DNA from: an uncultured Armatimonadota bacterium
GTDB taxonomy: Bacteria > Armatimonadota > Armatimonadia > Armatimonadales > Armatimonadaceae
Assembly (NCBI GenBank): GCA_903910385.1
Contig: CAIVZM010000048.1
Coordinates: 37,044-101,043 of the forward strand
Length of the DNA: 64,000 nt
Direction: 5' to 3'
Part shown: positions 54,397 to 63,524 of the stretch, one piece after another
How the letters are laid out: each line of letters begins with the position of its first letter
Position numbering within the stretch: the stretch's first letter is position 1
Translations under genes and position numbers: made by a program
The notes under the pieces: generated by a model
Seen by the model: the letters and a program-made list of their open reading frames with translations, nothing else
Databases searched by the model: none
Told to the model about the DNA's origin: nothing

Positions 54397-55653
54397 ATGC
54401 GGTTTTTCAAAGGCGTCCCTCTGCTGATCGGCATTGCGGCAGTGTTAAGCGGTGTAAGCGGCGTTCAGGCGGATGACTGGAATCAGTGGCGCGGGGCGAA
54501 CCGAAGCGGCAAGGTCTCCAATTTCCCGATTCCGAAGACCTGGCCTTCCTCCCTGACGAAGAAGTGGTCGATTGAGGTGGGTCAAGGGCATTCGTCGCCC
54601 ATTATTGTGGGCGATAAAGCATATGCGTTGGTGCGTAAAGGGGACAATGAAATCACGTACTGCCTTTCGATGAAGGATGGCAAGACGATCTGGCAGGATA
54701 CGGTATCCGCGCCGTTCGATAGCGTTATTTTCCCGGCGCAAAAATTGGGCAAGGCTCCCCGTTCGACGCCGTTGATCGCCGGTGGAAAACTGTACATAAC
54801 AGGCGTCGGCGGAATGATGACCTGCTACGACGCCGCCACCGGGAAAGTCCTCTGGCGCAAGGATTTCGCATCGATGTTCACCGTCCCCATGCCCATCTGC
54901 GGGGCGGCGCTTTCTCCTCTGGTTGATGGCAAGAAGATTTATATCCATGCCGGTCAGGGGGACGAAGGGGCGTTCTTCGCTCTGGATAAAGACACCGGGA
55001 AGATTCTGTGGAAATGGAGCGGAGAAGGCCCGGCGTATTCCTCCCCGCAGATTGCCAGTATCGCTGGCTTCCGGCAGATCGTGACGGCGGCGCACAACTC
55101 CTGGATCAGCCTTGACCCGGTGGACGGCAAGCTTCTCTGGCGGATTCCGAACCGTCAGAATATGTTCAACCATAATTCCATTACGCCGATTATTGTCGGC
55201 GATACGATTATCACCGGAGCGAATATGCGCGAGACGATTGCGTATAAAATCAGCCGGGCAGGCGGCAAGTGGGAGACGGCTCAACTCTGGGCGACGCGGA
55301 ATGTCACCATGTCCACATCAAGCCCCATTCTGGATGGAAACCGGATTTATGCGGTCAATGAAAAGCGGCGCGGACAGATTGTTGCGATGACTCTGGATTC
55401 CGGGCAGGTATTCTGGGCCTGTGAGGGGAACAAAGGCGAGAACGTCACCCTCTACGATGTCGGCGCGGATGTGCTTGCTTTCGATGCGGGCGGCGAAATG
55501 ATCGTCTATAACAAGACGGCAAAGGGTCTGTTGCAGGCGGCGAAGTACGATGTCGCCGACAGTCAGGTCTGGGCAAGTCCCGCCGTCTCCAATAATCGCA
55601 TTCTGGTCAAAGGCGCGGAAACGTTGACGCTCTGGGAAGTCCCGGCGCGATAA
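54397..55653 (+). CDS. Secreted PQQ-like beta-propeller repeat protein
   Basis: 418 residues from ATG 54397 (MRFFKGVPLLIG), which gives a clean signal peptide ending near VQADDW; the open frame extends 17 codons upstream. Repeated WQ-type blades: GDKAYALVRKGD, DAATGKVLWRKDF, LDKDTGKILWKWSG and LDPVDGKLLWRIP are eight-bladed PQQ_2 propeller repeats. WNQWRGANRSGK at the start is common in planctomycete- and armatimonad-type proteins. No catalytic residues of a dehydrogenase are evident. Confidence 0.85.
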   Translation: MRFFKGVPLLIGIAAVLSGVSGVQADDWNQWRGANRSGKVSNFPIPKTWPSSLTKKWSIEVGQGHSSPIIVGDKAYALVRKGDNEITYCLSMKDGKTIWQDTVSAPFDSVIFPAQKLGKAPRSTPLIAGGKLYITGVGGMMTCYDAATGKVLWRKDFASMFTVPMPICGAALSPLVDGKKIYIHAGQGDEGAFFALDKDTGKILWKWSGEGPAYSSPQIASIAGFRQIVTAAHNSWISLDPVDGKLLWRIPNRQNMFNHNSITPIIVGDTIITGANMRETIAYKISRAGGKWETAQLWATRNVTMSTSSPILDGNRIYAVNEKRRGQIVAMTLDSGQVFWACEGNKGENVTLYDVGADVLAFDAGGEMIVYNKTAKGLLQAAKYDVADSQVWASPAVSNNRILVKGAETLTLWEVPAR

Positions 55654-55674
55654 ATCGCGCCGAAGGGACGGGTT

Positions 55675-56442
55675 ATGTTTTCTCTACAGGGAAAGGTCGC
55701 GGTAGTTACCGGGGCAGGGTCAGGAATTGGTGAGGCGATTGCGCGGGCGTATGCGGACGCCGGAGCGAAGATCGTCATTCTCGAACGCAACAAAGAGGCG
55801 GGCGATGCTGTCGCCGCTTCTCTGACTGAGGCTTCGTCGGCTACCTGCATCGAATGCGATGTCGCCGACGAAGCCTCAGTCAAGGCGGCGGCGCAAATCG
55901 CTCTCGACGCCAATGACGGCTACATCGATATTCTGGTGAACAATGCCGGAATCGGGCATGTGGGGACGATCCTGACTACCGGCGGCGCGGACCTTGACCG
56001 GATGTATGGCGTCAATGTTCGGGGAGTGATGTTTGTGACGCAAGCCTTCCTTCCTGCAATGGTGGCGCGAAAGAAGGGCGTTATCGTCAATATGGCGTCG
56101 ATTGGCGGGATTGTCGCGGTTCGTGACCGGTTCGCTTATACGGCGACGAAGTTTGCCGTGGTCGGGATGACGAAATGTATCGCTCTGGATCATGCTGATG
56201 ATGGCATTCGTTGCAACTGCATCTGCCCCGGAAGGGTGGAAACGCCCTTCGTGCAGGCGCGACTGGCGGAATATCCTGACCCGGTGAAAGCGCGTGAAGA
56301 TATGGCATCCACTCAGGCGCTCAAGCGTATGGGACAACCTGTTGAGATCGCCGCCGCTGCCCTGTATCTCGCGTCGGATGAGGCGGCTTTCGTAACGGGC
56401 AGTTCCCTTATCATCGATGGTGGGTGGACAGCAGGGAAATAA
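55675..56442 (+). CDS. SDR dehydrogenase, sugar alcohol or fucose type
   Basis: 255 residues. Rossmann GAGSGIGEAIARAYADAG, NNAG, Ser and YTATK (Tyr-x3-Lys) catalytic set and NCICPGRVETPF. It heads an operon with a TIM-barrel isomerase/epimerase (5 bp gap) and a ribulokinase, so it probably oxidises a pentitol or related sugar; the substrate is inferred from neighbours only. An 18-bp perfect inverted repeat lies in the coding region (55824-55841 with 55864-55881). Confidence 0.9.
   Translation: MFSLQGKVAVVTGAGSGIGEAIARAYADAGAKIVILERNKEAGDAVAASLTEASSATCIECDVADEASVKAAAQIALDANDGYIDILVNNAGIGHVGTILTTGGADLDRMYGVNVRGVMFVTQAFLPAMVARKKGVIVNMASIGGIVAVRDRFAYTATKFAVVGMTKCIALDHADDGIRCNCICPGRVETPFVQARLAEYPDPVKAREDMASTQALKRMGQPVEIAAAALYLASDEAAFVTGSSLIIDGGWTAGK
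55824..55881. repeat. 18-bp perfect inverted repeat inside an SDR gene
   Basis: GACTGAGGCTTCGTCGGC at 55824-55841 mirrors 55864-55881, with a 22-bp loop. It encodes the EASSA ... ADEAS residues. Could be chance codon use or an mRNA hairpin. Confidence 0.7.
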
Positions 56443-56447
56443 ATCCC

Positions 56448-57257
56448 TTGAAATTAGGAATCAGTTCCTACACATTCTCCTGGGCTATCGGAATTTCCCG
56501 CTATCCGCTTCCGGCGACCCCATTGTCGGCAATGGGGTTGCTGGAAAAGGCGATAGGCTACGGGGCGTCCGTCCTGCAAGTGGCGGACAATCTGCCCCTT
56601 ACGTCTCTTTCTCCGGAAGATTTGAACGCTTTTGAGCGACGCGCATCTGATGTCGGAATCGCTATCGAAATAGGAACTCGCGGGATAGAACCAGAAAATT
56701 TACGAGCGTACCTGCATCTTGCAGCACGTTTCGGTTCGCCTTTTGTACGGGTTGTCGTCGATAAAGGCGAAGATGAACCTACCCTGGACGAGTGTATCGC
56801 CCAACTCAAACCGCTCCTGCCAGAATTCGACGACGCGGGGGTCAAACTGGCGATTGAAAATCATGACCGCTTCCCGGCGCGAACGCTCCGCGAAATCGTG
56901 GAGACGCTGGGAACGGATCGGGTGGGAATTTGCCTGGATACGGTGAATTCGTTCGGCTCTCTGGAAGGACCGGAAGTTGTCGTTGAGACGCTGGCGCCTT
57001 ATGTCGTCAATCTGCATGTCAAGGATTTTACGATTCGTCGCGTCGTGCATCAGATGGGCTTTATCATCGAAGGCGCTCCGGCGGGACAGGGACGGTTGAA
57101 TATTCCGTGGCTGATGCGGCAGTTACCGGGGGGTATTTCCGCTGTCCTAGAGTTATGGACTCCCTATCAGGAGAATACTCCGGCGACGGTAGCCCTTGAA
57201 GCGCAGTGGGCGGATGAAAGCGTAAACTATCTGAAGAATACTCTCGGAGAGTCATAA
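56448..57257 (+). CDS. Sugar phosphate isomerase/epimerase (TIM barrel, AP-endonuclease-2-like)
   Basis: 269 residues from TTG 56448, 10 nt after GCAGGGA; the frame is open further upstream into the SDR gene. KLGISSYTFSW opening, IENHDRFPARTLREIVETLG (Glu), GICLDTVNSFG (Asp), VNLHVKDFTIRR (His, Asp) and AVLELW (Glu) are the metal residues of xylose-isomerase-like barrels. Middle gene of the pentose operon; the likely role is interconversion of a keto-sugar. Confidence 0.85.
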   Translation: MKLGISSYTFSWAIGISRYPLPATPLSAMGLLEKAIGYGASVLQVADNLPLTSLSPEDLNAFERRASDVGIAIEIGTRGIEPENLRAYLHLAARFGSPFVRVVVDKGEDEPTLDECIAQLKPLLPEFDDAGVKLAIENHDRFPARTLREIVETLGTDRVGICLDTVNSFGSLEGPEVVVETLAPYVVNLHVKDFTIRRVVHQMGFIIEGAPAGQGRLNIPWLMRQLPGGISAVLELWTPYQENTPATVALEAQWADESVNYLKNTLGES

Positions 57258-58916
57258 ATGTATACGATTGGTCTTGATTACGGTACGAATACGGTGCGTG
57301 CACTGGTGGTAAGGGTGTCGGATGGTGCGGAGCAGGGGACGTTTGTCTTCGCGTATCCGCATGGGGAATCGGGAATCATTCTCGATCCGCGTGACCCGGA
57401 ACTGGCGCGACAGCATCCGACGGATTATTTGCTTGGGGCGAAGGAAGCGGTACGTGGAGCGACTGCGGACGCTTTGAAGAACGATCCGAATTTTGCGATG
57501 GAAAAGGTAATCGGAGTCGGGGTCGATACGACCGGTTCCACCCCACTACCGGTAGACGTCAACGGACGCGCTCTGGCGGAAAACCCTGCCTTTGCAAGCG
57601 ATCCGAATGCGATGGCGTGGCTCTGGAAAGACCATACCTCCGCGTTAAAAGCGGTGGCGATCACGGAAGCGGCGAAAGTCTCGCATCCGGAATATCTGGC
57701 AAAATGCGGCGGCGCGTATTCTTCAGAGTGGTTCTGGTCGAAGATGTGGCAGTGTGCGGAAGCCGCTCCGGAGACGGCGGCGGCGATTGCGGGATGGATC
57801 GAATGCGCCGACTGGATTCCGGCGATTCTGACCGGCACGGAGAAGACGCCTTTTCGGGGAATCTGCGCGGCGGGCCATAAGGCAATGTACCACACGGATT
57901 GGGGCGGCTATCCGGCAAAGGATTTTCTGGCATCCCTGCATCCGGAACTGGGGCGCTGGCGGGAGGCTCTGGACGCTTCTCCGGCGGCGGTCGCCATCAA
58001 CCAGAAAGCGGGCGGATTGACGCCGGAATGGGCGGAAAAGCTCGGTCTGAAGGCGGGAACGCCGGTGGCTGTTGGGGCTTTCGACGCTCACTTGGGTGCG
58101 GTCGGTTCGGGAATCGGGGTGGGGGCGCTGGTGAAGATCATGGGCACCTCGACCTGCGATATTATGGTCGCGCCGCTCTCGCAGAATCTGCCAGATGTGC
58201 CGGGGCTTTGCGGGATTGTCCCGGAGTCGGTCTTGCCGGGATTTTATGGTCTGGAAGCGGGGCAGTCGGCGGTCGGCGACCTTTTCAACTGGTGGGTCAG
58301 TCAGTTCGGCGGCAAGCGGACGCATGAGGAATTGACCGCCGCCGCCGCGCAACTCCAACCCGGTGAAAGCGGCCTGATTGCGCTGGACTGGAACAATGGT
58401 AATCGCACCGTTCTGGTAGACCAGCGTTTGACAGGATTGATCGTGGGGCAAACGCTGGCATCTACCCCGGAGGAGATCTACCGTACCCTGATCGAAGCGA
58501 CGGCGTTTGGGGCGCGAATGATCGTGGAGCGTCTGGAAGAGTATGATGTCCGGGTCGAGCAGGTCATCGCTTGCGGCGGGATCGCCGACAAGTCTTCCCT
58601 GGCGATGCAGATTTACGCGGATATTTTCAATCGCCCGATGCGAACGTCCCGATCCAGTCAAACGTGCGCGTTAGGCTCTGCAATCGCGGCGGCGGTCGTG
58701 GGCGGGGCGTATCCGGATGCGCTCACCGCGCAACGCTACATGGCGCACCTGAACGAAACAGACTATCAACCCGACCCGGCGGCGGTGTCTGTCTACGAAG
58801 AATTGTTCACTTTATACAAAGATTTACACGACGCCTTCGGAATCGCTTCGTGGCAGGGCAGTCTGTCCCATATTATGAAGAATCTGATCGATATCCGTGA
58901 CCGGGTGCGAGGGTAG
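57258..58916 (+). CDS. araB: Ribulokinase
   Basis: 552 residues; ATG starts right at the previous stop. FGGY-family kinase: LDYGTNTVRALVVR (ATP/phosphate 1), VGVDTTGSTPLPV, AFDAHLGAVGSGIG with MGTSTCDIMV (phosphate 2), GLEAGQSAVGDLFNW, and ACGGIADKSSLAMQIYADIF. Length and the PHGESGIILDPRDPELARQHPTDY-type N-terminus match AraB, which phosphorylates L- or D-ribulose. With its two operon partners it suggests pentose or pentitol use. AraA and AraD are absent. Confidence 0.93.
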   Translation: MYTIGLDYGTNTVRALVVRVSDGAEQGTFVFAYPHGESGIILDPRDPELARQHPTDYLLGAKEAVRGATADALKNDPNFAMEKVIGVGVDTTGSTPLPVDVNGRALAENPAFASDPNAMAWLWKDHTSALKAVAITEAAKVSHPEYLAKCGGAYSSEWFWSKMWQCAEAAPETAAAIAGWIECADWIPAILTGTEKTPFRGICAAGHKAMYHTDWGGYPAKDFLASLHPELGRWREALDASPAAVAINQKAGGLTPEWAEKLGLKAGTPVAVGAFDAHLGAVGSGIGVGALVKIMGTSTCDIMVAPLSQNLPDVPGLCGIVPESVLPGFYGLEAGQSAVGDLFNWWVSQFGGKRTHEELTAAAAQLQPGESGLIALDWNNGNRTVLVDQRLTGLIVGQTLASTPEEIYRTLIEATAFGARMIVERLEEYDVRVEQVIACGGIADKSSLAMQIYADIFNRPMRTSRSSQTCALGSAIAAAVVGGAYPDALTAQRYMAHLNETDYQPDPAAVSVYEELFTLYKDLHDAFGIASWQGSLSHIMKNLIDIRDRVRG

Positions 58917-58928
58917 TCTTAAAGGGGA

Positions 58929-58957
58929 AATTCGGGCGACCATTGGTCGCCCGAATT
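58929..58957. terminator. Terminator between araB and the fasciclin gene
   Basis: AATTCGGGCGACC (58929-58941) pairs exactly with 58945-58957 around a 3-nt loop, between convergent genes. No U-run. Confidence 0.75.
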
Positions 58958-58978
58958 CGAATGTCAGAACCGGGGAGA

Positions 58979-59941
58979 TTACTGCGGCAGGATGCCATCC
59001 ACAATGTGGATAATGCCATTTTTCGCAGCAAGGTCCGCTTTGACGACCGGGACGCCGTTTACCAGGACTTTGCCGTCCTTCCCGGTGACTTTCAGGGTCG
59101 CGCCACGTTGGACGGTGGGAAGCGACTGACCCGTCATGCCCGTCAGGTCTGCAGCGGAGTATGCTCCTGCAACCGCATGGCGCATCAGAATCGCGGTGAC
59201 TTTATCATCGATCGTGTTGGGCAGAACCGGGAAAGCTTTCGCGATCGCCGCGTTGGTCGGGGCGAAAATGGTCAGCGGGCCGCGCTTTACCAGCGAGTCT
59301 CCCAGTCCGGTTTTCTTTACTAGAGCGGCGAACATCGACAATTCAGGGACTCTGTCCAGGGTAGCAGCGAGGGTCTCGGTTGCGGCGGCGGTCATGGCTT
59401 CGCCGGAGGATTTGCTTGCTGTTACGGGCGCAGGCGCCTTTTTGACCATCGACGGCGGAAGCAGGACGGCGTCGATTTCATGGATTACGCCATTATCCGC
59501 GTTGATATCCGTCTTGATGACTTTGGCGACGCCATTAATCGTAGGCGGATCGAAACTGGTCAATTCCAGAGCTGGTCCGGCGACAGATGGCCCTTTACTT
59601 CCCACGGGCAGATCACGGATATCGACGGAAGAAAACTTGACGGCGAGAGCATGGTAAAGCAGGATTGACCGCAGAGTCGCCTTGTTTTCCGGCTTCAGGA
59701 GCGCTTCGGTCTGTTCCTTCGGCAGTTTGGCGAAGGCATCGTTGGTGGGGGCAAGCAGTGTCAGAACTGGAGCCGTCTTCAAATCATCGGAGAGTCCTGC
59801 CACCTCGATGAGCTTTGCCAGGGTAGAAAGCTCGGGAGTCTTTTTCAGGACGGCAAAGAGATCGTCCGCATGTGCGGAACGAACGGAGAACGTCATCAAC
59901 AATGCAATGACGGGAACGGCTATTCGAATCAAAAAACGCAT
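58979..59941 (-). CDS. Secreted protein with two fasciclin (FAS1) domains
   Basis: 320 residues from ATG 59941, with GGAAAGG upstream. Signal peptide (MRFLIRIAVPVIALLMTFSVRSAHA). Two FAS1 repeats: LTLLAPTNDAFAKLP ... LRSILLYHALAVKF ... GVIHEIDAVLLPP and LTIFAPTNAAIAKAF ... VTAILMRHAVAGAYSAADL ... GIIHIVDGILPQ. FAS1 proteins mediate adhesion or matrix binding. The linker is Ala/Pro-rich. Confidence 0.92.
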   Translation of the reverse strand: MRFLIRIAVPVIALLMTFSVRSAHADDLFAVLKKTPELSTLAKLIEVAGLSDDLKTAPVLTLLAPTNDAFAKLPKEQTEALLKPENKATLRSILLYHALAVKFSSVDIRDLPVGSKGPSVAGPALELTSFDPPTINGVAKVIKTDINADNGVIHEIDAVLLPPSMVKKAPAPVTASKSSGEAMTAAATETLAATLDRVPELSMFAALVKKTGLGDSLVKRGPLTIFAPTNAAIAKAFPVLPNTIDDKVTAILMRHAVAGAYSAADLTGMTGQSLPTVQRGATLKVTGKDGKVLVNGVPVVKADLAAKNGIIHIVDGILPQ

Positions 59942-59985
59942 AGTAAACCTTTCCGAAAAGACCTGCATTGGACAGGTCATCCGAC

Positions 59986-61092
59986 TTATATAACATGAAT
60001 TGGAGTCAATCGTCGCCGAATTTCCAGCAAATCTTGCTCAGAAAGCGATTGTTCGTATTCCTGAAGGCGAATGCGGGTATCCGGCGCGAATGAACCGTAG
60101 ACAAAAGCGGAACCGCGTGGCAGCGCTTCACTGGCGGTAACGCCCATGTTCAGTTCCTGCCGAACCTGTCGCTCGATCTCCCGCGCTTTTTCAACCGCTT
60201 CGCGCGGGGCAAGTCCCTGTATCGCATCGGCGCGGTCTGCAAGGTCTGTGGAAAACGAGGGGTTCCGTTTGGCGGCAAGGTCTTCGATAGCCTGAGTGAC
60301 GCGGTCATAACGTCGCGCCGGGTCACGCGCCAGCATTGCGGTCAGGATATTCTGCACATACGCGGGCCAGAAATTGGGGAAAACAGGCACGGGCGCAGAG
60401 CGCACCTTCGCGGCGATTTCGTTCGCCGTTTCGCCTTCGATGAGCGGTTTTCCGGTAAGGACTTCGCTGAGGAGGACGCCCACCGAATAAACATCGGAGC
60501 GCCGATCCCCCTCACCTCCGACCATCTGTTCTGGCGCGGCGTAGCGGGAACCGAACTTACGGCGGGCATGGGCGAGTCCAAAGTTGATCACTTTGACCTG
60601 AATTTCGCCGGGAGCAAGTTCCGGACTGCGTACCATCAGGATATTGAATGGTGTCAGGTCGGTATGGCATAATCCGTGCAGTCCCGCCCAATCGACCGCG
60701 TCGGCTACCTGACGGAACAGAGTAATCGCCCACGCGAGCGCCTGCGGACCTTCCTCCGTCAGCACATAGTGCAGTGTCTTTGCTTCAAAGAACTCGGATG
60801 CTACCCAGAACAGACCCTCTTCTTCGCCAAATCCCAGTATCTTCTGAATGGCGGGATGCGCAGGCAGACTCTGGTGAGCGGATAGAAGGTCATGAAATTG
60901 CGCTTTTGCGGCATCCCACCGCGCTTCCTCTACTCCGTCCGGTCGGGCGAAGCCACGTAAGACCGCCCACTGACCGCTTTGCTCATGGTGTGCGCGATAG
61001 ATCTTGCCCAGAGGACCGCGTCCCATTTCCTCGCCGATGTGGTAGCCCGCGATGACCGGGTGATGGTCAGGTAGTTCCGGAGTCGATTGCAT
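59986..61092 (-). CDS. Hanks-type Ser/Thr protein kinase homologue, probable pseudokinase
   Basis: 368 residues, cytosolic, no membrane segment. The glycine loop is present (MGRGPLGKIYRA) and the catalytic loop reads LCHTDLTPFNIL (Asp and Asn kept), but the beta-3 Lys is replaced by Arg (WAVLRGF) and the DFG Asp by Asn (VINFGLA). Two of the three key catalytic residues are changed, so it probably binds rather than phosphorylates. YAAPEQMVGGEGDRRSDVYSVG is the intact APE/P+1 region. The C-terminal ~90 residues have no recognised domain. Upstream of the fasciclin gene on the same strand. Confidence 0.85.
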   Translation of the reverse strand: MQSTPELPDHHPVIAGYHIGEEMGRGPLGKIYRAHHEQSGQWAVLRGFARPDGVEEARWDAAKAQFHDLLSAHQSLPAHPAIQKILGFGEEEGLFWVASEFFEAKTLHYVLTEEGPQALAWAITLFRQVADAVDWAGLHGLCHTDLTPFNILMVRSPELAPGEIQVKVINFGLAHARRKFGSRYAAPEQMVGGEGDRRSDVYSVGVLLSEVLTGKPLIEGETANEIAAKVRSAPVPVFPNFWPAYVQNILTAMLARDPARRYDRVTQAIEDLAAKRNPSFSTDLADRADAIQGLAPREAVEKAREIERQVRQELNMGVTASEALPRGSAFVYGSFAPDTRIRLQEYEQSLSEQDLLEIRRRLTPIHVI

Positions 61093-61179
61093 ATTGAGAT
61101 TATAGCAACTTATTGGGGAAATAATCAGTCTTGGATGGAACGTATTTGCCTCATCAGCAAATCTTTATCGTTCTTTGCC

Positions 61180-61989
61180 TTATCGCTCTATCGCCCATTC
61201 GCGCAGGTTTTGCATGAAGGCGTATGCGGTCATGTCCAGTTGAATAGGAGTAACCGCAATGTAGCCTTCCGAGACGGCGCGCGTGTCGGCATCCACAGGC
61301 GGTTCCCCGTCAAGGAGATGACCGCTCAGCCAGTAATAAGCGCGACCAGCAGGGTCGAGTCGCTTTTCGATCCGGTCGATATAGTGGCGTTCACCCTGAA
61401 TCGCGAGACGAACCCCGCGAACGCTTTCGGCGGGGAGGTTGGGGGCGTTGACATTGAGCAGTGTAAAGGGAGGCAGACCGTTGACCGCCACTTTTGGTAT
61501 CAGGGTCTGCGCGACAAAATCCGCCGCCGTATCCCAGTGCAGTGTCTCGTCATAGCTGGTGATAGATACGGCAATAGAAGGGAAGCCGAGAATGGAAGCC
61601 TCCATTGCCGCCGCCACTGTCCCTGAGTAGATCACATCCCATCCCAGATTCGCCCCGTGGTTGATACCGGACACCACAAGATCGGCTCGGTTATTCATCA
61701 ATTCCGCAAGGCCAAGGGTGGCGCAGTCAGCGGGAGTGCCGGACGCGGAATATCCTTTGCTTCCATCAGGAAAGGTGAATTCCTGCAGGCGCAGAGGTTT
61801 GTGCATGGTGATAGCATGGCTGGCGGCGGATCGGGGACGATGCGGGGCGCAAACGGTTACCTCATGACCGGCGCGTTCTATTGCCGCCTTGAGGGCAAAG
61901 AGGCCGGGAGCATGGATTCCATCGTCATTGCAGACCAGAATCCGGAGAGGTTTTTGCGGCGTGGCGGGAGGCGAATAAGTAGAGGACAT
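61180..61989 (-). CDS. surE: 5'/3'-nucleotidase SurE
   Basis: I favour ATG 61989 (269 residues); an ATG at 62028 adds 13 residues, but a TTGGCG-18-TATACT promoter (61999-62028) overlaps that extension. It hydrolyses nucleoside monophosphates and short polyphosphate. Metal site: VCNDDGIHAPG (Asp-Asp), SAASHAIT (Ser) and SGINHGANLGWDVIYSGTV (Asn). It is transcribed away from ftsZ, with the pseudokinase gene downstream. Confidence 0.93.
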   Translation of the reverse strand: MSSTYSPPATPQKPLRILVCNDDGIHAPGLFALKAAIERAGHEVTVCAPHRPRSAASHAITMHKPLRLQEFTFPDGSKGYSASGTPADCATLGLAELMNNRADLVVSGINHGANLGWDVIYSGTVAAAMEASILGFPSIAVSITSYDETLHWDTAADFVAQTLIPKVAVNGLPPFTLLNVNAPNLPAESVRGVRLAIQGERHYIDRIEKRLDPAGRAYYWLSGHLLDGEPPVDADTRAVSEGYIAVTPIQLDMTAYAFMQNLREWAIER

Positions 61990-61998
61990 TTCGGCGAC

Positions 61999-62028
61999 AG
62001 TATACGCCGCCTGAGTCGTCATCGCCAA
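61999..62028 (-). promoter_or_regulatory. Possible surE promoter
   Basis: On the minus strand: TTGGCG (62023-62028), 18 nt, TATACT (61999-62004), ending 9 nt before ATG 61989. It argues for the shorter surE start and a very short leader. Confidence 0.45.
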
Positions 62029-62342
62029 TTTTCAAACGCCCGTTCTTCGTTTTGTCATTTCTGGGGATGCGTTAACTATACGCCTATATTCTTCCGGAAA
62101 TTCAAGCCTCTTTTAAAACCATTCTCGATAAAATTTCCGTTTTGGTATACGAAAGAACACAACCTGTGCTATCATAGGGGGAAAGCGCTATCAATATGTA
62201 GGGATAGCAAACATTTGTTTATAAGCGCGTCCGCAGTTATTCAAACGTGCGTTTGTCTGTTTCCCCTGAGTTCGCCTTTACTATCGGGAGTGGAAATCAA
62301 ACGAAACAAATGAACGTATCGCAGGCGGAGATATAGGGGGAA
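62029..62342. other. Intergenic between divergent surE and ftsZ
   Basis: About 314 bp, AT-rich in the middle (TTTTAAAACC, GATAAAATTT). A GCTATCAT around 62168 could be a -10 for ftsZ, but no good -35 was found. Nothing else seen. Confidence 0.5.
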
Positions 62343-63425
62343 GTGGTGAACAGAATGGGACAGCAACAGATGGCGCCGGAACCGTTTGCGAAGATTAAGG
62401 TCATTGGCGTCGGTGGCGGTGGCACGAACGCCGTCAATCGCATGATCGAAGCGGGATTGTCCGGCGTCGAGTTCTGGGCGATGAACACTGATATACAGGT
62501 GCTTCGGACATCCGCAGCGGAGCATATACTCCAACTGGGCGAAAACTTGACCAAAGGTCTCGGCGCAGGCGGTAACCCGGAAATCGGCAAAGCCTCCGCG
62601 GAAGAAAGCAAATCCGATATCAAGAAGGCCCTTGAAGGCGCGGACATGGTCTTTGTGACCGCCGGTATGGGCGGCGGAACCGGAACCGGCGCCGCGCCCG
62701 TTATCGCTGAAATCGCGAAAGAGATGGGTATTCTCACTGTCTCTGTAGTCACCCGTCCTTTCCGCTTCGAAGGTCCTCGCCGAGCCCGACTCTCCGATGA
62801 AGGTATCGACCATCTGAAAGATCATGTCGACACCGTCATTATCATCCCCAATGATCGCCTGTTGAACGTTGTGGAGAAAAAGGCGACGCTGATCGAAGCG
62901 TTCAAGGAGGCCGACGATGTTCTGCGACAGGGAGTCGCCGGAATTTCCGATATCATCACGATTCCTGGTCTGATCAATGTCGACTTCGCCGATGTCAAAG
63001 CGGTCATGAGCGACGCGGGTTCCGCCCTGATGGGCATCGGCTTCGCGGAAGGCGACCATCGCGCCATGGAAGCCGCGCAACAGGCGATTTCCTCGCCGTT
63101 GCTGGAAACCGATATCACGGGAGCGCGTGCGGTGCTGGTCAATGTGACTGCCGGACCTGACCTGACCCTTTCGGAAGTTTATGAGGCAGCCGACCTTATC
63201 CGTGAGCGTACGGACGCCGATGATGCCAATATTATCTTTGGCACCGTTATGGATCCGCGTTTGCAGGGAGCGGTTCGTATCACCGTTCTGGCGACCGGCT
63301 TCGATGCTCGCCCCGCTCCAATGAAGCGCATGGAGACGATTCTGGGACGACCGGAACCGGAACCGACCCGTGTCCCGGCGGACAACGATCTGGACATTCC
63401 TGCATTCCTCCGCCGCCGTCCCTGA
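62343..63425 (+). CDS. ftsZ: Cell division GTPase FtsZ
   Basis: 360 residues. A GTG at 62343, GTG 62346 or ATG 62355 could be the start; AGGGGG lies at 62335-62340. It forms the Z-ring at midcell. GTP-binding [15 protein letters not shown], tubulin signature [18 protein letters not shown], and the T7 loop [22 protein letters not shown] are all intact. The C-terminal anchor peptide [11 protein letters not shown] follows a linker of only about 20 residues. Unlike most bacteria it is not next to ftsA, ftsQ or the dcw cluster. A terminator follows at 63461. Confidence 0.98.
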   Translation: MVNRMGQQQMAPEPFAKIKVIGVGGGGTNAVNRMIEAGLSGVEFWAMNTDIQVLRTSAAEHILQLGENLTKGLGAGGNPEIGKASAEESKSDIKKALEGADMVFVTAGMGGGTGTGAAPVIAEIAKEMGILTVSVVTRPFRFEGPRRARLSDEGIDHLKDHVDTVIIIPNDRLLNVVEKKATLIEAFKEADDVLRQGVAGISDIITIPGLINVDFADVKAVMSDAGSALMGIGFAEGDHRAMEAAQQAISSPLLETDITGARAVLVNVTAGPDLTLSEVYEAADLIRERTDADDANIIFGTVMDPRLQGAVRITVLATGFDARPAPMKRMETILGRPEPEPTRVPADNDLDIPAFLRRRP

Positions 63426-63460
63426 GTCGCCATCGGCGAAATCGGGTGCGAAGAAACAGT

Positions 63461-63485
63461 AAGGCCGGAACGATGTTCCGGCCTT
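63461..63485 (+). terminator. Intrinsic terminator after ftsZ
   Basis: AAGGCCGGAAC (63461-63471), GAT loop, GTTCCGGCCTT (63475-63485), then CGCTTTT. GC-rich perfect 11-bp stem. Confidence 0.85.
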
Positions 63486-63524
63486 CGCTTTTGCCGATGA
63501 GTGGTTTGTGCAGGAGGAAAGCGT

